From Cytophagaceae bacterium (GTDB taxonomy: Bacteria; Bacteroidota; Bacteroidia; Flavobacteriales; Flavobacteriaceae), in assembly GCA_002710685.1 (NCBI GenBank), contig PALD01000029.1, positions 1 to 64,000 of the forward strand: DNA of 64,000 nt. Reading direction: 5' to 3'. Of the stretch, positions 41,457-51,418 are shown piece by piece; within the stretch, counting starts at the first letter, position 1; each line of letters begins with the position of its first letter. The notes under the pieces are model-generated. The model did no database searches, had not been told where the DNA came from, and saw nothing but the letters and a program-made list of their open reading frames with translations. The translations under genes and the position numbers were made by a program.

Positions 41457-42434
41457 TTACGATATTGCCGTCTCAATAACACCTGTAAATAATTGCTTGA
41501 GGGTCATGCCGGCCACCTTTGCCTGCTGGGGTATGATGCTCGCGGGGCTCAGGCCGGGGGTGGTATTGACTTCAAGAAAATGCGGCTCGCCATTATGAAA
41601 AATATATTCGGCACGGGTGATGCCTTTTAACTTTAAGACCTTATACACCTTGATTGCCATTTCCTGTACGGCTTTAGTCTGCTCTTTCGTAATTCTTGCC
41701 GGGGTTATTTCCTGGCTTTTGCCCAGGTATTTAGCATCATAATCAAAAAAATCATTCTCGCTGACGATTTCCGTCACGGGGAGCGCCACGACTTCGCCGT
41801 CAAGGTTGATGACCCCTACGGAAACTTCTGTGCCATCCAGGAAGCTCTCAATTATGGCTTCATCATCTTCCTTAAATGATTTTTCAAGGGCCGCGGGGAA
41901 TTCTTTTTTGGTGTAAACCTTAGAAACCCCAAAACTGCTCCCTGCCCTGTTTGCCTTTACAAAACATGGCAGGCCTACCTTCTCGATAATGACATCAACA
42001 TCTACCACATCACCCTTGTTCACAAAGTAGTTCACGGCGGTCTTTACCCCAAAATTCCTCAAGACGCTGATACAATCCCTTTTATTAAAGGTAAGGGCCG
42101 CTTGATAAAAGCCACAGGTGGTCTGGGGTACTTCAACAAGGTCAAGGTAGGCCTGGATCAAGCCATCTTCGCCCGGTGTGCCGTGAATGGTATTGAACAC
42201 GCAGTGAAAGGAGATGACCGTATCTTCTATCATCACCGTAAAGTCATCCTTGTTCACGGGTATTGCGGTACCGTCTGCCAGCTTGCAGACCCAGCCTTCC
42301 CTGAGTACCTCAATGGCATAGGGTTCATACTTGTCTGGGTCAAGGTGCTTCATGACCGTTTTTCCGCTTAAAAGCGAAATATCAACTTCACTGGAGTACC
42401 CACCCATGAGTACGGCTATATTTTTCTTGTGCAT
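41457..42434 (-). CDS. ddl: D-alanine--D-alanine ligase
   Basis: From ATG 42434 (325 residues; the upstream frame to 42512 is non-coding in character) this ATP-grasp enzyme joins two D-Ala for peptidoglycan. The N-terminal MGGYSSEVDISLLSG holds the Glu/Ser substrate contacts, FVKANRAGSSFGVSKV and EAIIESFLDGTEVSVG line the ATP site, and the C-terminal KGITRAEYIFHNGEPHFLEVNTTPGLSPASIIPQQ carries the metal and D-Ala contacts (EVNTTPG). Complete and typical. It is divergent from the PASTA/rluD operon, a common neighbourhood in flavobacteria. Confidence 0.97.
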   Translation of the reverse strand: MHKKNIAVLMGGYSSEVDISLLSGKTVMKHLDPDKYEPYAIEVLREGWVCKLADGTAIPVNKDDFTVMIEDTVISFHCVFNTIHGTPGEDGLIQAYLDLVEVPQTTCGFYQAALTFNKRDCISVLRNFGVKTAVNYFVNKGDVVDVDVIIEKVGLPCFVKANRAGSSFGVSKVYTKKEFPAALEKSFKEDDEAIIESFLDGTEVSVGVINLDGEVVALPVTEIVSENDFFDYDAKYLGKSQEITPARITKEQTKAVQEMAIKVYKVLKLKGITRAEYIFHNGEPHFLEVNTTPGLSPASIIPQQAKVAGMTLKQLFTGVIETAIS

Positions 42435-42526
42435 AGTAAAAGCAAAAAAATTGCGTTTAAAAGTACATAATTGGCAAATACCCGTGATGCCGTTAATATT
42501 TTTTTGACACAAAAATTTTGGCCAAA

Positions 42527-42557
42527 TTGAGGGTAAGCTTAATTTAAGTTAAGTTTG
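42527..42557 (+). promoter_or_regulatory. Bacteroidota promoter for the PASTA/rluD operon
   Basis: TTG (42527-42529), a 20-bp spacer, and TAAGTTTG (42550-42557) match the TTG-N19-TAnnTTTG consensus of Bacteroidota housekeeping promoters. The ATG follows 20 bp later. Confidence 0.7.
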
Positions 42558-42577
42558 TAGCCGCAAATGACAATTTC

Positions 42578-43222
42578 ATGGGTTTTATACGATTCCTTTT
42601 CAGCAAGGCTTTTTTGAAACAACTGGTACTTGCCTTGATAGTTTTAGTGGTATTGGTTTTTCTGGTTTTATTTTGGCTCAAGAGCTCCACAAATCATGAC
42701 CAGCGCATCGCGGTGCCAGACCTAAGCAAGATGACCCTGGACCTTGTTGAACAAGAGCTTGAAAATGCAAACCTGAGGTACAAGGTTCAGGATTCGGCAA
42801 ATTTTAATCCGGATTATCCTAAATATTCCGTGATAGAGCAATCTCCCGCAGCCGGAAAATTTGTAAAGGAAAACCGTCAAATATACCTTGTGCTCAACCC
42901 TTCGGATTACCGTAAGATTGAAGTTCCTGATATTGTGGGAAGGACTAAAAGACAAGCAACCCCCACACTCGAAGCCCTGGATTTTAAGGTAGGGACCATA
43001 ACATACAAGCCCTACATCGCAGAAGACGAAGTTCTTGAAATGCGCCATGATGGCGAAAAACTGCAAGCTGGTGACCGGTTACCACGCAAATCTGTCATTG
43101 ATCTAGTGCTGGGTGATGGTAGCAAGGGCTACAACCCCAATGGCAACAATGCCGCGGGAGGGGAACAACAAGGTGATGAAGGAGACAATACCACAGAAAG
43201 CAACGACAATGCAGAATTTTAA
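42578..43222 (+). CDS. PASTA-domain membrane protein
   Basis: This 214-residue protein has a short cytoplasmic tail, one helix (about 12-35) and two or three PASTA domains outside (about 45-185; VPDLSKMTLDLVEQELENANLRYKV, VPDIVGRTKRQATPTLEALDFKVG), ending in an Asn/Gly-rich tail. PASTA domains often sense peptidoglycan; here there is no kinase domain. The neighbourhood with ddl supports a cell-wall link. The rluD start lies 14 bp inside the end of this gene, so the two are coupled. Confidence 0.9.
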   Translation: MGFIRFLFSKAFLKQLVLALIVLVVLVFLVLFWLKSSTNHDQRIAVPDLSKMTLDLVEQELENANLRYKVQDSANFNPDYPKYSVIEQSPAAGKFVKENRQIYLVLNPSDYRKIEVPDIVGRTKRQATPTLEALDFKVGTITYKPYIAEDEVLEMRHDGEKLQAGDRLPRKSVIDLVLGDGSKGYNPNGNNAAGGEQQGDEGDNTTESNDNAEF

Positions 43223-44243
43223 CGAAGAAAATGAACAAGAACAAGATGATGAACTGTATGAGCATTACAGTTTTACCGCAGGTAAGGGACAAGAACCCTT
43301 GCGCGTGGATAAATTCTTGATGAACTTCGTAGAAAACGCCACACGCAATAAAATCCAGAAAGCTGTCAAAAATGGCAACATCCATGTAAATAAAGAGGTT
43401 GTCAAGCAAAACTATAAAGTAAAGGCAGGCGATTTTGTACAGGTAATGTTTGAACATCCCCCGTATGAATTCCTGCTCACGCCAGAAGATATTCCACTGG
43501 ATATTGTGTATGAAGATGATGACCTGCTCGTAGTCAACAAAGAGGCAGGCATGGTGGTGCATCCCGGGCACGGTAATTATAGCGGTACCCTGGTAAATGC
43601 ACTGGTCCACCACTTTGAACAGCTGCCCAATAACAGCAGCGGCCGTCCAGGCCTAGTCCACAGGATCGACAAGGACACCAGTGGCCTGCTCGTGGTCGCA
43701 AAGACAGAAGAAGCAATGACCCACCTGGCAAAACAGTTCTTTAACAAGACCAGTGAAAGACAATATGTCGCCATAGTGTGGGGCAATATGGAAGAAGACA
43801 AGGGCACTATCAAGGGCCATATAGGCCGCCACCCCAAGAACCGCCTCTGGAATACCGTATATGAAGATGGTAGCCAGGGCAAGGAAGCCGTGACCCACTA
43901 CGAGGTCATTGAGCGCCTGGGCTATGTAACGCTGGTTTCATGCAGGCTTGAAACGGGGCGCACACATCAAATACGCGTGCACATGAAATACATAGGCCAC
44001 ACCTTGTTCAATGATGAACGCTATGGCGGTGATGCCATCTTAAAGGGCACGACTTTTACAAAATACAAGCAGTTTGTAGAGAACTGCTTCAAGGTATTGC
44101 CACGGCAGGCACTGCATGCCAAAACACTGGGTTTTGAACATCCCACGAGCGGTAAGTGGATGAGCTTTAACAGTGATTTGCCCGAAGATATGACCCAGTG
44201 CATTGAAAAATGGCGCAACTATGCAAAACACGCAAATACTTAA
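43209..44243 (+). CDS. rluD: 23S rRNA pseudouridine synthase, RluD type
   Basis: The ATG at 43209 gives 344 residues; a longer frame to 43113 overlaps the PASTA gene and has an unnatural composition. An S4 RNA-binding domain (about 30-95) is followed by the RluA-family catalytic domain with Asp154 in HRIDKDTSGLLVVAKT, which attacks the target uridine. RTHQIRVHM and the FNDERYGG motif follow. RluD modifies helix 69 of 23S rRNA in E. coli. The start overlaps the PASTA gene by 14 bp. The RluD assignment within the RluA family rests on the S4 domain and length. Confidence 0.93.
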   Translation: MQNFNEENEQEQDDELYEHYSFTAGKGQEPLRVDKFLMNFVENATRNKIQKAVKNGNIHVNKEVVKQNYKVKAGDFVQVMFEHPPYEFLLTPEDIPLDIVYEDDDLLVVNKEAGMVVHPGHGNYSGTLVNALVHHFEQLPNNSSGRPGLVHRIDKDTSGLLVVAKTEEAMTHLAKQFFNKTSERQYVAIVWGNMEEDKGTIKGHIGRHPKNRLWNTVYEDGSQGKEAVTHYEVIERLGYVTLVSCRLETGRTHQIRVHMKYIGHTLFNDERYGGDAILKGTTFTKYKQFVENCFKVLPRQALHAKTLGFEHPTSGKWMSFNSDLPEDMTQCIEKWRNYAKHANT

Positions 44244-44254
44244 ATTGAGCAAGT

Positions 44255-44437
44255 ATGTTCAACGCTGTTCCTGAAGAATACAAACTGGTAATAATAGTCG
44301 TTGTCCTGGGCGTCCTCTGCTTTATGGTGATAAAAAACAACAGCCGCAATCAATCAAAGTTGCGCGGCCGCAGGGGCCGTGATTTTAAGACAAATTACTA
44401 CCAGCGCAAAAAAGAAGATGAAGAAAACAAGCCATGA
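44255..44437 (+). CDS. Small single-pass membrane protein
   Basis: This 60-residue protein has one helix (about 10-27, KLVIIVVVLGVLCFMVI) followed by a strongly basic tail (SKLRGRRGRDFKTNYYQRKK). It starts 11 bp after rluD on the same strand, so it is probably in that operon. It is typical of small flavobacterial membrane proteins of unknown role; the basic tail should stay in the cytoplasm and could touch RNA or ribosomes, which is speculation. Confidence 0.7.
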   Translation: MFNAVPEEYKLVIIVVVLGVLCFMVIKNNSRNQSKLRGRRGRDFKTNYYQRKKEDEENKP

Positions 44438-44486
44438 CCTTAAAAATCAATAATTTAAGTCAACCCACAACAATAAATCAAGACCC

Positions 44487-45062
44487 GTGAAAATCTATAC
44501 TAAAACCGGCGACAAGGGAACCACGGGACTTTTTGGAGGTACCCGGGTACCTAAAAACCACATACGCATCGAGGCCTATGGCACCTTGGATGAACTCAAC
44601 TCCCACCTCGGGCTTATTCGCGACCAGGATATTTTCGCTGTAGCGAAAGAAGAACTTATCAAGATACAGGATAACCTCTTCACCGCCGGTGCAATCCTTG
44701 CCACAGACCCAGAAAAAACCAAACTGAAAAACGGGAAGGAAAGGCTGAACATACCGCATATTTCAAAAGATGACATACAATTCCTGGAACAGGCCATAGA
44801 CCGTATGGATGCCAAGCTGGAACCCATGACCCACTTCATACTTCCAGGCGGTCATACTACCGTGTCATATTGTCACATCGCGAGAAGCGTATGCCGCCGG
44901 GCAGAGCGTAATTGCGTGAGCCTAAGCGAGAATGAGCCAGTTGAAGAAGAAATAATACAATATCTCAACAGACTTTCTGACTATCTATTTGTACTGGCAC
45001 GGATGTTGACCAAGACGCTTCAGGTCAAAGAAGTAAAATGGATTCCCCGTAAAGGGGATTAA
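44487..45062 (+). CDS. Cob(I)alamin adenosyltransferase, PduO type
   Basis: This 191-residue protein converts cob(I)alamin to adenosylcobalamin using ATP. The PduO motif TKTGDKGTTGLFGGTRVPK is at residues 4-22, followed by EAYGTLDELNSHLG, then the helical bundle with FILPGGHTTVSYCHIARSVCRRAERNCV. The length fits the family. An internal palindrome TTTCGCTGTAGCGAAA (44633-44648) encodes FAVAK. It is 49 bp after the small membrane gene; cobalamin genes are not otherwise present in the window. Confidence 0.95.
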   Translation: MKIYTKTGDKGTTGLFGGTRVPKNHIRIEAYGTLDELNSHLGLIRDQDIFAVAKEELIKIQDNLFTAGAILATDPEKTKLKNGKERLNIPHISKDDIQFLEQAIDRMDAKLEPMTHFILPGGHTTVSYCHIARSVCRRAERNCVSLSENEPVEEEIIQYLNRLSDYLFVLARMLTKTLQVKEVKWIPRKGD

Positions 45063-45155
45063 CCCACAAGATGCTTTTATAATCCTTATCAAACCCTTAT
45101 TTTATAAGGACTTGTGAACGTTCTTTAATTTTTTTTTAAATAATTGATTATTTAC

Positions 45156-45185
45156 TTGGTTATTTCGTTCAAAAATTTATTTTTG
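45156..45185 (+). promoter_or_regulatory. Bacteroidota promoter upstream of DUF2795 gene
   Basis: TTG (45156-45158), a 19-bp spacer and TATTTTTG (45178-45185) match TTG-N19-TAnnTTTG, 25 bp before the ATG. Confidence 0.75.
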
Positions 45186-45210
45186 CAAAAAATTAAATAC
45201 GCGTTAACCT

Positions 45211-45432
45211 ATGTACTGGACACTAGAACTGGCATCACACTTAAGCGATGCACCCTGGCCGGCAACTAAAGATGAACTAATTGATTATGCAATCAGAACA
45301 GGAGCGCCGCTTGAGGTTGTAGAAAATCTACAGGCAATGGAAGACGAGGGCGACTCCTATGATTCAATAGATGAGATTTGGCCTGATTATCCAAGCGATG
45401 AGGATTACCTCTGGAACGAGGATGAATACTAG
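45211..45432 (+). CDS. DUF2795 small acidic protein
   Basis: This 73-residue protein matches the short Bacteroidota DUF2795 proteins: an N-terminal MYWTLELASHLSDAPWPATKDELIDYAIRTGAP, then a helix and an acidic tail (DYPSDEDYLWNEDEY). It is cytoplasmic; the family function is unknown. It has its own good promoter and is followed by a terminator, so it is a single-gene unit, probably strongly expressed, just before secA. Confidence 0.9.
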   Translation: MYWTLELASHLSDAPWPATKDELIDYAIRTGAPLEVVENLQAMEDEGDSYDSIDEIWPDYPSDEDYLWNEDEY

Positions 45433-45452
45433 ATAAAGGAAAAAACACAATT

Positions 45453-45482
45453 AAAAGTCTCTCTTCAGGGGCTTTTTTTTTG
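45453..45482 (+). terminator. Intrinsic terminator after DUF2795 gene
   Basis: The stem AAAAGTCTCT / AGGGGCTTTT pairs fully if G-U pairs are allowed, with loop CTTC and a long T-run after it. A TAAATTTG (45485-45492) right behind it could be the -7 element for secA. Confidence 0.8.
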
Positions 45483-45529
45483 TTTAAATTTGAACCTATT
45501 TTTTTACCGAAAACACACCTACTACAATT

Positions 45530-48500
45530 ATGGGATTACTCGATAATGTTTTAAAAATTTTCGTGGGCGACAAGGCAAAGCAGGATGTGGCGACGATACA
45601 ACCTATCGTTGACCAGATCAAGACTTTTGAAGCAGCGCTTGAAAAGCTTTCGCACGACGCACTCAGGGAAAAAACAATATCATTTAAGGCAAAGATTGCT
45701 GATGCCCTTAGCGACATCAATGCTCAAATGGCAGATCTTGAGAAGAAAGCCGACGAGACAGATGATATAGATGAAAAAGAAGATTACTACACACAGATTG
45801 ACGCCCTTAAGGACGACGCTTACAAAGTAAGTGAAGACGTTCTCAACGAGATCCTGCCAGAGGCATTTGCCGTGGTCAAGGAAACCGCAAAGCGCTTTAA
45901 GGACAATGAAGAAATCGAGGTTAGGGCCAGTGCCTTTGACCGCGAGCTGAGTGCAGATAAGGATTATATAACCCTAGAAGACGACAAGGCCTACTGGTCA
46001 AACAGTTGGGATGCCGCCGGCAAGCCCATCACCTGGGACATGGTGCATTATGATGTACAGCTCATAGGTGGTGTGGCAATGCACCAGGGCAAGATAGCAG
46101 AGATGCAGACAGGTGAAGGTAAGACCCTTGTGGCAACACTGCCCGTGTACCTCAATGCCCTTACGGGAAACGGCGTCCACCTGGTCACCGTTAACGACTA
46201 CCTGGCAAAACGTGACAGCGCATGGATGGCCCCCATCTTTGAGTTTCATGGCCTCACGGTAGATTGTATCGATAAGCACCGCCCCAATTCTGCCGCAAGG
46301 CGCAAGGCATACAAGTCTGATATTACCTATGGTACCAACAACGAGTTTGGCTTTGACTACCTAAGGGACAACATGGCGCACTCGCCCAATGACCTTGTAC
46401 AACGCCCGCACAACTACGCAATCGTGGATGAGGTTGACTCCGTACTGGTCGATGATGCGCGTACCCCGCTCATTATTTCCGGGCCCGTGCCAAAGGGTGA
46501 CCAGCATGAGTTTGACCAGTTGAAACCCATGGTGGACAACCTGGTGAGCATCCAGAGAAAACAGCTCGTGGGTACTTTGGCTGAAGCCAAAAAACTAATT
46601 GCAGAAGGCGATACCAAAGAAGGTGGCCTGCAACTTTTAAGGGTGTACAGGGGTTTGCCAAAAAACAAGGCCCTCATAAAATACTTAAGTGAAGAAGGTA
46701 TCAAGCAACTATTGCAAAAGACCGAAAACTACTACATGCAGGACAACAACCGTGAAATGCCCAAGGTTGATGCAGAACTGTACTTTACCATCGATGAAAA
46801 GAACAACCAGATAGAACTTACCGATAAGGGTGTCGAGCACCTTTCAGGTAAGGACGACCCTGACTTTTTTGTCATGCCAGAAATGGGCATGGAAATCAAC
46901 AAGATCGACAATGCCAACCTTAGCCCAGAAGAAAAAGCCGAGAAAAAAGAAGAGCTTTTCCGTGATTTTAGCGTCAAGAGTGAGCGTATTCACACCATGA
47001 ACCAGTTGCTCAAGGCCTATACCCTGTTTGAAAAAGACACAGAGTATGTGGTGATGGACAACAAGGTGATGATCGTGGACGAGCAAACGGGCCGTATCAT
47101 GGATGGCCGCCGTTACAGTGATGGTCTCCACCAGGCAATAGAGGCTAAGGAAAACGTTAAGATTGAAGATGCAACACAGACCTTTGCCACGGTGACCTTG
47201 CAAAATTATTTCCGTATGTACCGCAAGTTGAGCGGTATGACCGGTACAGCGGTGACAGAGGCCGGGGAATTCTGGGAAATCTATGAACTTGATGTTGTCG
47301 AGATACCCACAAACCGTCCCATAGCCCGTGATGACCGTGATGACAAGGTCTACAAGACAAAACGTGAAAAATACAACGCGGTAATTGAAGAAGTCAGCGA
47401 ACTCACCAAAGCCGGCAGGCCCATACTCATAGGTACAACTTCGGTCGAAATCTCTGAGCTGTTGAGCCGCATGCTCACACTGCGCAAGATTCCACATAAC
47501 GTACTTAACGCAAAACTGCATAAAAAAGAAGCAGATATCGTGGCCGAGGCCGGTAAATCTGGCCAGGTGACCATTGCAACCAACATGGCAGGCCGTGGTA
47601 CGGATATCAAGCTTACCAAGGACGTCAAAGAAGCAGGCGGTCTTGCCATCATAGGTACAGAGCGTCACGACTCCCGCCGTGTTGACCGTCAGTTAAGGGG
47701 TCGTAGTGGTCGTCAAGGAGATCCTGGTAGTTCTCAATTTTACGTATCTCTTGAAGATAACCTGATGCGCCTTTTTGGGTCAGAAAGAATGGCAAAATTA
47801 ATGGACCGCATGGGCTTGAAGGAAGGTGAAGTGATTCAGCATGGGATGATCTCAAAATCCATTGAACGTGCACAAAAAAAGGTTGAGGAAAACAACTTTG
47901 GCGTACGTAAACGCTTACTGGAGTATGATGATGTGATGAACAACCAGCGTGAGGTAATCTACAAGCGTAGGTACCATGCGCTCTTTGGCGAAAGGTTGCG
48001 CGTGGATATCGCAAACATGATCTACGATACCGCAGAAGTCATCGTGCAAAGCAACAAGCTGTCACAAGACTACAAGAACTTTGAGTTTGAGCTCATACGC
48101 TTTTTCTCAATGCCCACGCCAGTGGATGAGAAAGAGTTCAAGGATTCAAGTGCTCAAAAGCTCTCGGGCATAGTCTATAAGGCAGCACTAAAGCATTATA
48201 GTGAAAAGATGGAGCGCAATGCCGCTACCGCCTACCCCATCATCAGGAACGTCTATGAAAACCCAGATAGCAAATTTGAGCGCATCGTGGTACCCTTTAC
48301 TGACGGCAACAAAGAACTCCGCGTGGTGACAAACCTCAAAGAAGCCTATGAAAGTGAGGGTAAACAACTGGTAACTGACTTTGAGAAGAACATCACCCTG
48401 GCCATTATAGATGATGCGTGGAAAACGCACCTGCGCAAGATGGATGAGTTGAAAAAGAGTGTACAGCTCGCAGTACATGAGCAAAAGGATCCGCTCTTGA

Positions 48501-48892
48501 TCTATAAATTTGAAGCCTTTGAACTTTTTAAGGAGATGATAGAGAAGGTCAACAAGGATGTTATTTCATTCCTGTTCAAGGGAGAACTGCCCGTGCAAGA
48601 TCAAAACCAGATACGTGAGGCCAGGCAATCCACCCGCCCCAAGGAAAAGATGGAAACCACCAAGGAAGAAATACAGAACCTTGATGAACGTGCCGCCCAG
48701 AGCCGCGCTGCGGGACAAAGCACACAGCAACGGCCCCAGGTCACCGAAACCATTACCCGTGAGCGACCCAAGATAGGCCGTAACGACAAGGTGACCATAA
48801 AGCACGTCATGAATGGCGAGAACAAGACCATGAAGTTCAAACAAGCCATACCATTGCTTGACAAAGGTGACTGGGTGCTTGTGGATGAATAA
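45530..48892 (+). CDS. secA: Preprotein translocase ATPase SecA
   Basis: This 1120-residue motor pushes unfolded preproteins through SecYEG. It contains the extra acidic insertion near residues 65-100 seen in Bacteroidota, Walker A QTGEGKT (193-199), Walker B VDEVDSVLVDDARTPLIISG, the preprotein cross-linking region, and the second motor fold with TNMAGRGTDIKL and QLRGRSGRQGDPG. The C-terminus ends in a charged linker and DWVLVDE; the Cys-rich zinc-binding tail of E. coli SecA is absent, as is common in the phylum. It has its own transcription unit, with a strong terminator downstream. Confidence 0.98.
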   Translation: MGLLDNVLKIFVGDKAKQDVATIQPIVDQIKTFEAALEKLSHDALREKTISFKAKIADALSDINAQMADLEKKADETDDIDEKEDYYTQIDALKDDAYKVSEDVLNEILPEAFAVVKETAKRFKDNEEIEVRASAFDRELSADKDYITLEDDKAYWSNSWDAAGKPITWDMVHYDVQLIGGVAMHQGKIAEMQTGEGKTLVATLPVYLNALTGNGVHLVTVNDYLAKRDSAWMAPIFEFHGLTVDCIDKHRPNSAARRKAYKSDITYGTNNEFGFDYLRDNMAHSPNDLVQRPHNYAIVDEVDSVLVDDARTPLIISGPVPKGDQHEFDQLKPMVDNLVSIQRKQLVGTLAEAKKLIAEGDTKEGGLQLLRVYRGLPKNKALIKYLSEEGIKQLLQKTENYYMQDNNREMPKVDAELYFTIDEKNNQIELTDKGVEHLSGKDDPDFFVMPEMGMEINKIDNANLSPEEKAEKKEELFRDFSVKSERIHTMNQLLKAYTLFEKDTEYVVMDNKVMIVDEQTGRIMDGRRYSDGLHQAIEAKENVKIEDATQTFATVTLQNYFRMYRKLSGMTGTAVTEAGEFWEIYELDVVEIPTNRPIARDDRDDKVYKTKREKYNAVIEEVSELTKAGRPILIGTTSVEISELLSRMLTLRKIPHNVLNAKLHKKEADIVAEAGKSGQVTIATNMAGRGTDIKLTKDVKEAGGLAIIGTERHDSRRVDRQLRGRSGRQGDPGSSQFYVSLEDNLMRLFGSERMAKLMDRMGLKEGEVIQHGMISKSIERAQKKVEENNFGVRKRLLEYDDVMNNQREVIYKRRYHALFGERLRVDIANMIYDTAEVIVQSNKLSQDYKNFEFELIRFFSMPTPVDEKEFKDSSAQKLSGIVYKAALKHYSEKMERNAATAYPIIRNVYENPDSKFERIVVPFTDGNKELRVVTNLKEAYESEGKQLVTDFEKNITLAIIDDAWKTHLRKMDELKKSVQLAVHEQKDPLLIYKFEAFELFKEMIEKVNKDVISFLFKGELPVQDQNQIREARQSTRPKEKMETTKEEIQNLDERAAQSRAAGQSTQQRPQVTETITRERPKIGRNDKVTIKHVMNGENKTMKFKQAIPLLDKGDWVLVDE

Positions 48893-48913
48893 ACCCCATG
48901 ATAAGTAAGATCC

Positions 48914-48943
48914 AAAAGCCCCAGGAAATCCCTGGGGCTTTTT
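48914..48943 (+). terminator. Intrinsic terminator of secA
   Basis: AAAAGCCCCAGG / CCTGGGGCTTTT, a perfect 12-bp stem with a 5-nt loop and T-run, 21 bp after the secA stop. The symmetrical A and T flanks allow it to work in both directions. Confidence 0.92.
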
Positions 48944-49080
48944 CATTTTGAGCAATTTCAGGATATACACTTGTATAAAATTTTGGTGATTAGGGGGTTT
49001 TTACGTGTTTTTTTCTGAAATCTTTGTTGATAATAGATTTTTATTATTTTAGCATAATTTTAATATATACATTGAAATAT

Positions 49081-49097
49081 TTTGGCTTAAAGCCAAA
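49081..49097. repeat. Dispersed palindrome copy
   Basis: TTTGGCTTAAAGCCAAA, 8-bp arms around A, 60 bp upstream of the PAS kinase gene. Confidence 0.7.
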
Positions 49098-49156
49098 TAA
49101 ATATCGTTCAAATAATCAGGATACGGGTTTCTTGATAAATTCCACACCCCAACTTC

Positions 49157-50941
49157 ATGAAGGAATTCATTATTGACAATGCCACAGATGCCATATTAGG
49201 TATTGATCTAAACGGTAAAATCATTTATTGCAACGAGGCTGCCTGTACTCTTTTTGCCCATAACAGGGCAGGGCTTGAAGGCAGGGAATATAAAACCCTG
49301 CTCCCCACAAACGCAATCGATGATTATGACAAGACTAGGGATGCCCTCTTGTTCAATGAGCATATTGAAGCCTTCCCCACAGAAAGAAAAAATGGCAAGG
49401 GAGAAATGGTACCCGTCGTGGTCCAGTACTCACCTGTACTGGACAACAATGAACACATTGTGGGCATATCTTGTGTCTTTAGAAAGATAAGCACTTTTGA
49501 AAAAGCCGCCAGCAAGGCAAAATCATTACTTGAGACAGCACCTGACGCCATGGTCATCGTCAATCAAAAAGGGCAAATCGTGCTGGTCAATGCACAAACC
49601 GAAACACTTTTTGGCTACAGCAAGCAGGATTTACTGGGTAAAGCGATAGAAATACTCATCCCAGATGAGTTTCTCAAGCATCATAAACGCAACAGGGATA
49701 CCTATATAGCACACCCCAAGACGCGCAGCATAGGCCAGGCAATGGAGCTTTATGGCAAGCGGAAGGATGGCAACACCTTTCCCGTAGAGATTAGCCTGAG
49801 CCCCATGCGCACCGAAGAAGGCCTGTTTGTCTCTGCCGCAATACGTGATATCACAGACTGGAAAAAAGCCGAAAACAAGTTTAAGGGCCTTCTTGAAAGT
49901 GCCCCGGATGCAATGGTGATTGTGGATGAAGAAGGCAGGATACAACTGGTCAATGCACAGGTGGAGAACATATTTGGTTATAAAAGGACTGACCTCACTG
50001 GTCAAAATGTGGAAGTCCTCATCCCGGCACGCTTTCATGGTACACATGCTGGCCATCGCAATGGTTTTTTTAAAAACCCCAATGTACGCCCCATGGGTTC
50101 TGGTATGCAACTTCTGGGACAAAGAAAGAATGGTGAAGAATTTCCTGTGGAGATTAGCCTTAGCCCACTAGAAACAGAGGATGGCGTACTGGTAAGTGCG
50201 GCAATACGGGATATAACTGACCGTAAACAGGCCGAAAAGGAACTGGAGGCCTTTAACCAGCAACTACAGACTAAAAACAAAGAACTTGAACATTTTGCCT
50301 ATGTGGCATCTCATGACCTGCAAGAACCCCTGCACACGGTCACCGGTTTTTCAAACCTGTTGACAAACCATTATAGTGACCATTTTGATGAAACGGTGCA
50401 AAAGAGCCTCAAGTTCATAAATGAAGCCACCACACGGATGAGCCAATTGATAAAAGGCCTTCTTGACTATAGCCTGATAGGCAAGAACAAAGAAGCCACG
50501 ACTGTTGATTGCAATGACATGGTAAGCACCATTGTTGCAGATATGGATAATCTCATCAAAGAGCGCAACGCTACTATAACGTATGAAGGGCTTCCTGCCG
50601 TAACGGCATATGAAACAGATTTACGCCAACTATTTCAAAACCTTATTGCCAACGGAATCAAATTCTCAAAACCGGATGTGGCCCCACAGATAAACGTTTC
50701 TGTCACAAAACAAAAAAACCAGTACACTTTTGCCATAAAGGACAATGGCATAGGTATTGACCCAGAATACCACGACCGCATCTTCATGATTTTTCAAAGG
50801 CTTCACAATAAAGATGATTATGAAGGTACCGGTATAGGGCTTGCGCACTGTAAGAAGATTGCAGATTTGCACGGCGGGGCAATCTGGCTTGAGTCTAGAC
50901 CCCATGTGGGGAGTACATTTTATTTTACCATCCCTAGATAG
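49157..50941 (+). CDS. Triple-PAS histidine kinase
   Basis: This 594-residue soluble sensor kinase has three PAS domains (about 5-112, 122-236, 242-356), a coiled linker, HisKA with His386 in [17 protein letters not shown], and HATPase with [27 protein letters not shown] and [12 protein letters not shown]. The second and third PAS domains are near copies (both with [22 protein letters not shown] and [10 protein letters not shown]), a sign of recent internal duplication. No cofactor is evident. A receiver gene starts 5 bp after its stop, giving a two-gene system of the cyanobacterial-phytochrome Rcp type; the kinase domain class (HxxHDLQEPL) matches that group. Confidence 0.93.
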   Translation: MKEFIIDNATDAILGIDLNGKIIYCNEAACTLFAHNRAGLEGREYKTLLPTNAIDDYDKTRDALLFNEHIEAFPTERKNGKGEMVPVVVQYSPVLDNNEHIVGISCVFRKISTFEKAASKAKSLLETAPDAMVIVNQKGQIVLVNAQTETLFGYSKQDLLGKAIEILIPDEFLKHHKRNRDTYIAHPKTRSIGQAMELYGKRKDGNTFPVEISLSPMRTEEGLFVSAAIRDITDWKKAENKFKGLLESAPDAMVIVDEEGRIQLVNAQVENIFGYKRTDLTGQNVEVLIPARFHGTHAGHRNGFFKNPNVRPMGSGMQLLGQRKNGEEFPVEISLSPLETEDGVLVSAAIRDITDRKQAEKELEAFNQQLQTKNKELEHFAYVASHDLQEPLHTVTGFSNLLTNHYSDHFDETVQKSLKFINEATTRMSQLIKGLLDYSLIGKNKEATTVDCNDMVSTIVADMDNLIKERNATITYEGLPAVTAYETDLRQLFQNLIANGIKFSKPDVAPQINVSVTKQKNQYTFAIKDNGIGIDPEYHDRIFMIFQRLHNKDDYEGTGIGLAHCKKIADLHGGAIWLESRPHVGSTFYFTIPR

Positions 50942-50946
50942 TCATC

Positions 50947-51363
50947 ATGCAAAAGAAGCTTAACTCCATATTGCTCATAGACGATGATAAGCCCACAAAT
51001 TTTTTAAGCAAGCTAATCATAGATGGTGCAAACTGTACCCATGAGACCATAACGCTGCAAAGTGCAAAAGAAGCCCTCGACTTCATGAACAAAGAACGTG
51101 ATGGTAGCTACCCTCAACCAGACCTTATCTTTCTTGATATCAACATGCCCGCAATGAATGGCTGGGAATTTTTAGATGAATTTGACAAACTGGAAGAAAA
51201 CAGAAAGCAAAAGACCAAGATTGTCATGATGACCACCTCCCTGAATCCAGAAGATGAAAAAAGGGCCAGCAAGATTAGTTATATCGCTGATTTTATGAAT
51301 AAACCCCTTAATCAAGAATGTTTGCAGGAAATCCTCTTAAAACATTTTGCTGACAGGTTGTAG
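50947..51363 (+). CDS. Single-domain response regulator (Rcp1-like)
   Basis: A 138-residue receiver domain without output domain: acidic triad in LLIDDDKP, phosphoacceptor Asp64 in DLIFLDINMPAMNGWEFL, MMTTS switch and the Lys in FMNKPL. It starts 5 bp after the triple-PAS kinase, so it is surely its partner. The DNA target or protein partner is not visible; such receivers may pass phosphate to an HPt. Confidence 0.93.
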   Translation: MQKKLNSILLIDDDKPTNFLSKLIIDGANCTHETITLQSAKEALDFMNKERDGSYPQPDLIFLDINMPAMNGWEFLDEFDKLEENRKQKTKIVMMTTSLNPEDEKRASKISYIADFMNKPLNQECLQEILLKHFADRL

Positions 51364-51418
51364 TGTAACACTTCGTACTATATTTCTTTAGACCGGTTGT
51401 TTTTATTAATTTCAAGTT

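Noticed and set aside
46844..47668. Minus-strand open frame of 274 codons inside secA
   Set aside because: Opposite a clear, full-length secA; rich in His, Cys and Phe as expected from antisense translation.
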